Below, piece by piece: positions 33,901 to 44,376 of a DNA stretch of 64,000 nucleotides. The notes beneath the pieces were generated by a model. It ran no database searches, was not told where the DNA came from, and was given only the letters and a program-made list of their open reading frames with translations. Source of the DNA: Neoechinorhynchus agilis (taxonomy: Eukaryota; Acanthocephala); contig CM121343.1 in assembly GCA_051530055.1 (NCBI GenBank), forward strand, positions 2,604,001 to 2,668,000. Direction: 5' to 3'. How positions within the stretch are numbered: position 1 is the stretch's first letter; each line of letters begins with the position of its first letter. The position numbers and the translations under genes are program-made.

Positions 33901-36900
33901 ATAATCGTCAAGTTTTCTGCAAAACTTATCCGAGGTGCTTTTCTTCCCCTGGAAATTCACCTTAACATTTTCATGAAGTCTTATTCCATGGAATTAATAT
34001 TTCGGCTTTAATTTCACATTTTCGCTAACATTTAAGATATTTGGTCCTCGTTTTAATTTAATTGAAAAAATTGTACTCAATTTCGTTCTTTCACTATCCC
34101 TTTAGCTTTAGTCATGTCGATAGATTTTAAATTAGCAATCCTTAGGGTTATTACAAACTAATTTTCATAATTAAGTCGCGATCTTTACTCCCTTTCCCAT
34201 TATTTCACGGAATATCCCGACGAAGATGCGAAATGCTTTTTTTGTAAAATCAATAGCATTATATTGTTTTTTTTGAAAATTTCCCATTGATGAGATATTC
34301 CATTTATTTTCAATATATTCTTGGCATTTACGCATTGAGTACAATTCTAATGAAATTTTCCAGCGTTATTAAGTAATAACATTGGTTCTAATTATATTTT
34401 CTATATGCTGTTTCTAAGTTATCTTAAGAAATAGATCTTTAAAATATATCCTTTGAACACAATGTCACATGCAGGAATTTATTAGCTCTGATGTGATTCC
34501 TTCATTTAATTTTCATAATTAAGTCGCGATCTTTACTCCCTTTCCCATTATTTCACGGAATATCCCGACGAAGATGCGAAATGCTTTTTTTGTAAAATCA
34601 ATAGCATTATATTGTTTTTTTTGAAAATTTCCCATTGATGAGATATTCCATTTATTTTCAATATATTCTTGGCATTTACGCATTGAGTACAATTCTAATG
34701 AAATTTTTTAGCGTTATTAAGCAATAACATTGGTTCTAATTATATTTTCTATATGCTGTTTCTAAGTTATCTTAAGAAATAGATCTTTAAAATATATCCT
34801 TTGAACACAATGTCACATGCAGGAATTTATTAGCTCTGATGTGATTCCTTCATTTAATTTTCATAATTAAGTCGCGATCTTTACTCCCTTTCCCATTATT
34901 TCACGGAATATCCCGACGAAGATGCGAAATGCTTTTTTTGTAAAATCAATAGCATTATATTGTTTTTTTTGAAAATTTCCCATTGATGAGATATTCCATT
35001 TATTTTCAATATATTCTTGGCATTTACGCATTGAGTACAATTCTAATGAAATTTTTTAGCGTTATTAAGCAATAACATTGGTTCTAATTATATTTTCTAT
35101 ATGCTGTTTCTAAGTTATCTTAAGAAATAGATCTTTAAAATATATCCTTTGAACACAATGTCACATGCAGGAATTTATTAGCTCTGATGTGATTCCTTCA
35201 TTTCAAATGGATCTCATGAGATTACTTAAAGAACAAGAGGATATTATAAATTCATCTGTACGTACCTATGAAATTCATTTGTGTTCGTGATCGAAGACAA
35301 AAAATTTAAGTTCAAAAGCATGTTTTACTTGTTCAAGTCATGCCATCAAAGTAGCACTCGGATATCGATGATTCGACTATTTTCTGAAGAAATCCCAGAT
35401 TTGCACTATTATTTTGGTTACTTACGTTTGCACTCAAATGACGAGGTTTTTCAAGATCATACTCGATCTTTTTGTCTAAAATTCAAATTTTCCTAGCACT
35501 GTGAGACGATCAAGGCATACTTGAGCGATTTGTTGCACGATTCATCCTATCCGGATTTGGCATCTCATTTGGACAAAATAAACGCCGCTATTGATTTGTT
35601 ACCGTCGTCTGGAATAAAATGGGTTAGCGGAACTGCTCGCTCTGTGAGTTCCTTATCTCGGGTGAGATTCTGTTGCCGGCATATTCAAACATTTAAACTT
35701 ACGTTGGTTAGCATAACCAAGAAAATTGTCGAAGAGGCGTAAATATTGCACAAATCGAAAAAGATTTCAAGCGATTGATTCAGAAGGATATATTGGCAAT
35801 ATCTCAGCATTCGAATGATGCAATAAATTATTACAAAGAGGGCTTAAGTGCTGCTAAATCAATTCAAAATGCGCAAGGAAATGTTAGCACAGAATATAAA
35901 CGAGAACGGTTACAAATATGCTACGAAGCGGTGAAAAGTTGGCGTTCCCTCGTCTCTCACCTCACTCACGATTGGTATGTTAATCGATTTTTGACTCTAT
36001 TATGATCAAGTTTTTAAAGTGCTCTATGGCACGAGAAGGAGTCGTATGGACAATTTTGGCGATTAGATCAAATGGCTTCTGCAACTGGCGAAAGACGGAG
36101 ACTAAAGAGATGTCGAATAGGGGATTTTGAAGATAGATTTCTCTTGCCTGAAAGTAGATGGCGATTGGGTATCTATGTCGATATCGGTTTTCTTTTTTTT
36201 CATAACGAAATCTACAATTTCAGAACCAGAAAAAAATGACCTTCCACTTATATACTTGAGACAAATGGATGGGGGAATAAATGAATACATTGATAAAGCT
36301 TTTATACAAAGTTTACAAGACAGTAATTCAGTTGAATTTTACCGAAAATGTTCAAAAATCCGAGCTGAATACAACGTTGAAGGTGTAATTTACATTCGTA
36401 AGTTTTTAATCTGCGCACTTACATAAGTGATTAAGTTTTTTTCAGATATGAATAACGTTAATTTTATTGGATTGAGCGTAAATCACGAGCGAGGGACGAT
36501 ATATCATGTAAGACAGAATATTATATAGTAGCAGCTTTTTAATTCACCAAATACTTTTCTGAATTCATGAACATTAAATTGGGGTCATTACAGTTGTACG
36601 ATTGTTAATTTTTGAAGTTTAATTTTGGATTAATGCTTGAGAATACTGGATTTGCCCAGCGAAATATCACAATAAATCAATATCTTTATTGTCCGAAGAG
36701 TAGGAATCACCTCAGCACCACAGTTGTTGTTTTCATAATCCCCGGATAAAACGTATTTTATTGAAATATTTCGAACGAAGAAGCCTCGCCTCATCTGCGA
36801 TCTAAAAAGGTTTTAGTTTGAATTTCTTGGGTAGTACGCGGGATCGCCATTCCCGAGGTTCTGCGACCGTATGTCCGCCCGAGTACCCTTTCGTTGTGTG

Positions 36901-39900
36901 GCTTTTTTTCATTGATTTTTAACACGTCGCTAGCTGATAGTTTTAAGCTCAGTTCCTTTAAATTGTTCCACGGAATCGTAGATTTTATCATTTGAGATTA
37001 AACTATTTGTAAAATTTATCCTTAGATTTATAATTATGAAAGTATTTGTGGATCTATTGGTTTTTTTTAATTTTGGAGATGTATACTCTTTGACTCCACG
37101 TTAAAGTAGTGCGTAATTCGATTATTAATAATAAAAATATTAAGTGAGTTAAGATTTATAACTTAAAGTTTCCATTATATAAAACGTTTATTGCAAATAC
37201 AAAAGGTTAGGAGGAGGACCCATTTGCCCGTTTGGGTCCTCATCCGTTAATATGGGAATATGCAGTCGAGGGATGTCCGTTTGGGAGGTGAATCCTTATC
37301 GAACTACAAACCCCGTTTTACATTAAAGCATGATTTAAATTCGCTTCTAGGTCCAGAATCTCCCTATTTTTGCATTTATTAAATCTATTTTTCACTTTAT
37401 AAGCAACTGGACGACGGTGTGTCTGATTCATATATAACAATACGGAGCAATGAAATCCAACAAATGTTTCGAAGGCGATACATACTTTCGAACGTTGCGG
37501 TCGAAATATTCTTAACGTCCGGCGATTCTCATATGTTCATGTTTGAAAAGATGGAGGTATTTAACCACGGGTTTTGTTCAAATCAAATATGAATGTGGGT
37601 TTTAGGACCGCGAGATGTTTTGGAAGCATGTAATGAATATTCAACCGCCATCATACAAAAATCCGCTGAGCATTGATCAAGTTGCTCGCCAGTGGATTGA
37701 TGGTCATTTATCAAATTTCGAATATTTAAGATTATTGAATCGATACGCTGGGAGATCATTTAATGACCTTCTTCAATATCCAGTATTCCCACATATTCTT
37801 TCAAAATACACATTGGATAAAATCGAACTCGATGATCCAAAGATATACAGGTAAAATTTTAGTTTTATTTTGATAGGTTTACTGTTAATTTATCATAAAA
37901 AGGAATCTCAATCGACCAATAGCAATTCAGAATCCTGAACGCGAGGAGAAATTCAAGATGAACTACACATCGCTCCAACAAAAAGGAAACAATCGTATAT
38001 CGGCATTTATTAGACCTGGACCATACCACTATCCATCGGTATACTCAAATATGACGGTCGTCTTACAATATCTTATACGAGTATTGCCCTATACTCGCCA
38101 ATTCATTGAGTATCAAGGTAAGGTCTAGTGTAAGCTCACTAGGCAAATAATTGATATTTTATTAGATGGCGAATTCGATGTGCCAGACAGATGTTTCCGC
38201 TCTATAAAAAGCACGTATCTCGTACTCACTGGAGAATCGATTTCGGATTTCAGGGAACTTATTCCTGAATTTTTCTATTTTCATGAATTTCTCCAAAACA
38301 GATTAGGTATAAGATATCATTCGGATTCATGTTTTTTGTCATAAACAAACGCGTTTTACACTCAGGTTTTGATTATGGTCGACGGCAAAACGGTAAACAA
38401 ATTGGCGATGTTGAATTGCCCACTTGGTGCAATCAAAATGCAAGATTATTCGTTATGATTCACAGACAAGCACTGGAGTCTGATCATGTAACGCGATCTT
38501 TAAACGGTTGGATCGATCTCATATTTGGTCATAATCAACAAGGCCGAAACGCTGTCAGAACAATGAATCTATATCATCCAGCGGTAAGTAAATTCCGAGC
38601 AACTTATTCTGGTCAACACGATGCTTTGGTTATCCTGTATGACGGAAAATTAAAGTAATTTATTAGGCTCATAATCTAATCACAACCTTGATAAAGACAC
38701 AAGATTGTGCCGAAATATTGGACCTAATAAATTACTTGAAATTTGCCGCCATGCTGACCGCTTCGTAATTATATTCAATCTAATGAGACCAAATCCGATA
38801 TTCATAAAATTATGATTTTTATACTCAATTAGATAATGAAAAACCAGAGTTAAGATCGTAGAGTAGACCAAGAATACCGGTTTAAAGTAAACCAGCCTTT
38901 TTTTTCAAAGTTCAATCGGTAATTCTAAAAAAATATTTTAAATTTTTCCCAAGTAGATAAATCTTGATTTAAGTTCGCTAAATAACCAACAAAATTACAT
39001 GAAATTTGTGAGCAATTTATCGAAATCGGTATTGCCATTTATATTTCGCCATAAATCTTGGTTGTTTTTAGTGTTATTATGGGTTTGACTTTGGTGATTG
39101 CCCAACTAAAGGTATTTTCGAAGTTCTAATGGAGATTGCGAAATCCTACGGCCAGATTCCTCTACAACTCTTCCACAGTCCTCATATGGCTCATAAACCG
39201 ATCGAACAGAATCTACGATATCGATTTCCCTCGGAGGTTTGCCAAATTATCCATTTGCTTAATTTTACTGTAATCTCCACAGAGCATACATCATAATGTC
39301 CTCGCATTGAATTGGGGTGACTATGTAGGATCCCTCAAACATGCCAATGGAATCACAATTCAAAACTTATCGACTTCTCAAAAGCCACTTATCGCATTTT
39401 GTTGCTGGAACAATCAAGTTTTCGGTTTAGCCAACACATACCTGCACATGACATTCAGTTTGGGAGGAAAAGAACTTAAGGATCCCTTAACAATTTCATA
39501 CGATGAAAAGTCGTCTCTCCTGGCGTTCTCAGTATTAAACAAACCGACAACTTATCGTTGCTTGCTTCCAACTAATTTAGGAATGGTGATATACGACTGA
39601 AATTCCTAAATGATTGAACGACTTGCTTTGTTTTAGGCTACTACTTGTACATCGTTCGACGATACGATATTCATTGGTTATACTTGCGGTGCAATCGCTA
39701 CTTATAGTGTCCATAAGAATGTTAGAGTCTATCAATGTTTATAATCCATTGTAAATAGTGAAACCTTCAACATTTAGGGGCTAGCCGCTGGACCACTCAG
39801 GCATCGATTTCCATTTATAGCTCACGATGCGCCTGTTACAAGCCTTACTGTATGCCAGTCCTTTTCATTGATGATTAGCGGAGATGCGATGGGTCGTATT

Positions 39901-40377
39901 GCCTTATGGGACATGGCCCGGATGGAATACATTCAAAGTACAACATTGGAAGGCAGAAAAGTATCTAAAATTGCCATCAGTGACACTACTGGGGATTTTG
40001 CGGTCGTAAGTTATTACAACGACAGAGATCTGCTCGACTATGAAGAATGGCGATTGGACATGTTTACGTGCAATATGGATAAAATCGCCAGTCTTGACCC
40101 GTACAGGGTCTTCAAAAAGAAATCGGAATGTGAGTTAAGGGCAATAACATTCACCAATGCACCAGAAGGAACTTCCGTGAATTGCTTAGTTGGTGGATTT
40201 TCAGATGGTACACTTCGCTTTTGGAGCACATTTGATTTGACACTATTAAGAGTGGCAAATTGTTTAGAAGGACGAGGGGCGATCACGGCAATTGCATTTA
40301 ATTCTGGACGTGATAGAATGTTCGTTTCTAATGACAAATGCGAAGTATTCTCAGTCGTAAATAAACAGTACACTTGA
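27961..40377 (+). CDS. LYST: LYST (lysosomal trafficking regulator) orthologue, BEACH protein, many exons
   Basis: A large cytosolic scaffold that controls the size and fission of lysosomes and lysosome-related organelles. The N-terminal helical solenoid exons run from about 28000 to 29330. A ConA-like sandwich starts near 29760 (EFTISFWIRM) and ends near 30290 (VEVFFGSGIS). Further helical exons follow. A LYST-specific stretch at 35940-36125 reads WRSLVSHLTHDW then ERRRLKRCRIGDFEDRFLLP. The PH-like domain spans 36220-36510 and 37405-37600. BEACH runs from 37600 to 38582 (NFEYLRLLNRYAGRSFNDL, QYPVFPHIL, HYPSVYSN, LIPEFFYF, LFVMIHRQALESDHV). The tail with WD40 repeats runs from 39070 to 40377 (FGLANTYLHMTF, GDAMGRIALWDM, FWSTFDLTLLRV). 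Most introns are 40-60 bases; exceptions are 31.5-32.2, 33.7-35.2, 36.5-37.4 and 38.6-39.1 kb. The product is shorter than the ~3800-residue human protein. Start uncertain; the ATG at 27961 is one option. Confidence 0.9.
34161..35204. repeat. Three 348-base tandem copies spanning a LYST intron/exon border
   Basis: Units begin ATTTTCATAATTAAGTCGCG at 34161, 34509 and 34857, each 348 bases and nearly identical. Each ends with the 3' splice site ACATGCAG and the first codons of an exon (EFISSDVIPSF). Only the last copy continues into the full exon (QMDLMRLLKEQEDIINSS). In the first two copies the partial exon is followed directly by in-frame stops. Confidence 0.93.
36510..37404. other. Long LYST intron with a hairpin (37214-37241)
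   Basis: This 895-base intron separates the two PH-coding exons. It holds a more GC-rich block at about 36820-36910 of unknown origin and a 9-bp hairpin (GAGGACCCA 37214-37222, TGGGTCCTC 37233-37241, loop of 10). The stem is identical to the one at 4484-4509. An inserted element is likely, but its ends were not found. Confidence 0.5.
38642..38750 (+). mobile_element. Short fold-back element, copy A (LYST intron)
   Basis: Inverted arms (AAATTAAAGTAATTTATTAG and CTAATAAATTACTTGAAATT) flank a core TTGATAAAGACACAAGATTG then TGCCGAAATAT. The core recurs at 49091-49218 (inverse) and 60785-60858. It sits in the intron after the last BEACH exon. Confidence 0.65.
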
Positions 40378-40428
40378 GCTCTTTATTGTTGGTTTCTGCG
40401 TTTCATAAAAACTAATCACACAAGCCGG

Positions 40429-42537
40429 TCACACTTCAGAATGTCCAACAATGTAGCCATTGTTTTTTTCTTGATTCAAAGGTAAATTATTAAGACGATT
40501 AGATAGTGCGCTCGTGTATCCCAAGTACTTTGGAGTACCAATCCCACAGAAATCACTAGACGACCTCTGTTGTTTGGGCTGAAGTTCAAGACGAGGCAGA
40601 TCTGATTGCCGACATAGATTTAGAACGAGCTCTTGAGCATCGAGCTTTCTGTAAAACAAGGATGGCAAAACTAAAAGTGCAAAACCGACGAACCGTATTA
40701 GCTTCACAACTGAACCTAATGTTGCCCTAGACACGTTACGACCATTGACACCTACTATAAAATCGCCGACATGAATATTGCGGTTGAAATTATCTAAATG
40801 ATAATTTAGGAAAACAAGAGGAACAAGATTTCGGTACCTTGATTGACGCGAGTTATTCTACATGGACAGTTTCCAGCTACACTTAATCCATAACCGTATT
40901 CCGTCCGTGGAATCCTCACCTAATTATCATCCTGTACAATCTGCCGCATTTTCAAGCGAAGTGGAACTCACAGCGATGTTTCGAAGGCCAATCATATCCT
41001 GATTTAATTCAGAAATTCCAACCTTGGTTGTCTTTACAGCTTTAGCTTGTTCGATTGTACGAGCCGGTATTTGTTTGTGCTTCGATTGCCCCAAATCATC
41101 TGGTAAAAGGTAGAACCATCCATATATTCCATCCGGCCCCACCTATGGGTAAACAACTCGAGCTAAGTTTGGTTCAGATTTTTATGAAAAATGCTCGGAA
41201 GATGCAGAACTTAATATGAGAAGCTTATAATGGAACTTAGAATTCTTGTGGTTTCAAAATAAACAATGTCTGCTCTCGACTACCGGAAAATCTTAGTAGT
41301 AATTGGAAAAATCAACAAATGTAAAGACAAATCGCGCATTTCGCGGAACAATAAAAGTCATTTTTATGAGAGCGGCGGAACAATGACTTAAAATCCATTG
41401 GAACAACAGTAAAGCATATCACCAAATGGATATTACCATTAATTAGAATTCGGTGATAATTAGCAATACGCTGCTGCTATCGTTTAATGTGAATATGATA
41501 TTACGAAAACACTGATTAAATCACTAATAGCAGCAAACTACTTTGGATGAGAAGTGAAAATACATACTTGTTCATATCTTGTATGAAGATTGCGTATACT
41601 GAATGACATTGAACCTATAACATGCGCTGCTCTTGAACAAAGGCAACGATGACTTCTTTTTCAACTAGAAATGACCTACTTTGTAATTCTATCTAAATGG
41701 TAGGAGGTTATGAGAAGTCTTCTGTCAAGGTCGTCCTTGCATATTTCACTGCGAAAGCACGAATGCGGAATAGGTTCCTAATATAGTGTCAAGATGCTCA
41801 CAAGGAGAACTTTTCGTTGTATGTCGGACTATTGGTTCCGTAGACAACCATGGTTCTGCAATTGACTCGATTACTTGAATCCGGCGTGAGGCGAACCTAT
41901 AGATCTTCTTTAATAAACTTTAATCAGCTCATGAACAATCATACCCGTACAAAAGGGTTACATTCCTCGTCTAGACCGATTAACTGTTTAGCTTCAATCA
42001 CTACAAATTTTCAATGTGGACAGCACATTTAGAGGTGCGGACTGATATTTGGACACGGAAACTCACCATTGATTGTCATAACGCCCGGAAATTCGTAAAT
42101 GTGAAGTTTTAGAAGTCCTAAATATAAGATGAGAAATTTGGTTTTTAAATGAAATTACCTGGACAAGTTTTAGTTCTGAGTTTGTTACAAAGAACTTTTT
42201 TATTGGCGAATTTCGTCATCTTCGAGTATCCCTGAGCAGCGAAGCTGGCGATTGATGGACTATAGAATCGATCGCAGCTCGACCGTGAACTTTTAGATTT
42301 ATCCGACGTGGTTGTCCCAATCGTTCTCCTCGTATTCTTATTGATAGCTTGCTGTGTAACGCTTACCGTGTCCGTTGAGCTATTTTTGGACGATCGATGA
42401 TTTGGTAGAAGGAAAGTCTTAATGCCTTCTGATGTAGATCGACTCAGGTGCACTAATTTCGGAAAGATGGAGCACGAGAGATGAGATATTGGGGAGGAGG
42501 AATCAAGGAACTCATGCGCAGTTGCAATTTTGGGCAA
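40429..42537 (-). CDS. C2-PDZ protein of the RGS3 type, apparently without RGS domain
   Basis: Exons read on the minus strand. 42537-42157 encodes a Ser/Thr-rich basic stretch ending LRTKTCPG. About 42119-42066 encodes LKLHIYEFPGVMTIN and joins in phase, across a GT-AG intron, to VIEAKQLIGLDEECNPFVR at about 42004-41945: the start of a C2 domain. About 41142-40927 encodes GWFYLLPDDLGQSKHKQIP, matching GWYYLLGEHLGRTKH at the end of the RGS3 C2. About 40920-40850 plus 40800-40700 encode a PDZ domain (EYGYGLSVAGNCPCRITRV, GDFIVGVNGRNVSRAT, VVKLIR). The frame ends about 80 residues after PDZ at 40429, with no RGS domain. Exons for the middle of C2 (41160-41940) were not resolved. Its stop lies 51 bases from the convergent LYST stop; AATAAA on the minus strand is at 40381-40386. 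Confidence 0.75.
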
Positions 42538-44376
42538 AGAATGTGACGGAAAATAGGTGCATTGCGATCACTGGGTCTTACCTTCTCGGATTCTCTTTTT
42601 TCTTCGAACTCGTGCACACCAACGAGACTGTCAAAAAGACTTTAAAAGGAGAAACGCGAGGGTTTACGAACAATTGAAGTGGATGATTCGAGCGAACCAA
42701 AATGCGCGCATATCGCTACTCGTTCGGCAGGTGTAATGCCGCCAACTACTTCAGCGGCAGCAGCAGCAGCAGCACAAATGTGTTCTTATTCGCAGAAATG
42801 ACGATCTTTGACCAATCGATCTTCGGTCGAGCCCACCCCGGACAACACCTTGGCGCTAATGCGAACGGGGAAATCGAGTCCACTATCGTCACTAGGCAAC
42901 AACTATACGCACTGCGGCGGCGGCGCCCAGCGAACCAATTAGGTGTGTTAGAAGCGGACTCGTTTGTGTGGAAGGAAGCAATTTTTCGGACGGTCTTTTG
43001 AGAAAAGAAGCAAACAGTCTTACTATTTGTACTAGGCACCAAAGGAATGCGTGTGTTAAGAGTCTCGACCCTTGCGCGATAGGTGGACGAGCTAAAGGTG
43101 ACAACGGAACCTTGGTCCAATACAACAAATCGGCCTTTCAGTCTTGTCGCCCAAATAGAAAGCCCCATTTACCAAACAAGAACGTAAATCTCTCTCTTAA
43201 TTATTTTTTTAATGAAATGGATCACTCAATACGTCTTTTGATGAAGGAAATGTTGCTTAAAATCATTCTTATAGGGCGATTCCCAGTAGGCGAGCCCATA
43301 TTTGGACTCTTTATTAGTAGACGAAACAATAACCAACTAAAATCACAATCGCCGTTCCGTACCCTTAAAAAGTGACCAAACTTTAAAATCAGCACCGGGC
43401 TATGAAGGTTGCTTTTACAGATAAGTATTCTCTCCGGACTGCGTAATATCATGACTCAATCGATTAAAAGTCACATTGTGACCTTTCGAATCCTCAGATA
43501 AATACAGAAACGTAAAACAGCACCACTATTATAGATTGTAAGAAAAAACGCAAGATAATGCAAATCTCAAAGGACGAAATTGTCGCGAATCAGTAGTCCA
43601 TGAAAAAACCGTTATTATCGCTGAAAAGTGTAATTAAAATCTTAATAGAACAAATCTTTTAGACCTGACGATTTAATTGAGGCTAAATTAAAAATGGCAT
43701 TATTTGCATACGTAAAATAAACCGGAGAAGGAACGAAGTTCTCTACTGGGTTTCGTTTCTCTAAATTAAAAAAAGCATACAAAAAATGAACTTTATCTAA
43801 ATTTTAGAGACGAATCATTGACGATTCGAGGGCGAGAGAACTTCTGCAAAACATAAGCCTGGCTGGGCAATGGAGAAAGGGGAACACTGAATCCATCCTT
43901 TCGACCATTGCGCCAGGACGACAGCTTTTAATGATCCAGAGCAGTGGCGTAAATGTTTTTCGAACTCTTTTTGTTGCAAAAAAATAAAGAATTACCGTAC
44001 TTCTAGCGTAAATAAATATTTGTTTTTTTCTGTTGAATTCAGCGTATACCCAATAATTTATAATACTCAGGACTGATTAATAGGTCATCGGTGTCATTTA
44101 ATCTCGGTCTCCTTTTGAGAGAAATTAGAAATTAAGATTCAGGAAACACCGGTAATTCGGTCCCTTCCAGGATCTCATAGACGACAACCGTTTCTCGTGG
44201 TTAATTATTTGATCACCTTTAAGAGCATTTCTCCCCCGGCTCACATAGTAAATAGTACGAACTGGTCCATTTAGGGATTTATAGCAGGTTTACAAAACGA
44301 TCATTTCTTTTATCCCATAAAGCATTCGATTGACGCCTTTTTATGAATTCGCTCCCTTCCACTTGGATCATTGTTC
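42538..44376. other. Intergenic or 5' region with CAG microsatellite and GC-rich block
   Basis: 42740-43130 is richer in GC than the surroundings and contains a CAG/GCA run at about 42755-42773 and a GGC-rich run at about 42917. It may be the promoter and 5' exon region of the C2-PDZ gene. Open frames here on both strands have no protein-like support. 43400-44376 is AT-rich; nothing recognised. Confidence 0.4.

Noticed and set aside
42746-43168. Minus-strand 140-residue frame and its overlapping partners
   Set aside because: Overlapping frames on both strands in a GC-rich, CAG-repeat region, with no domain or exon support.
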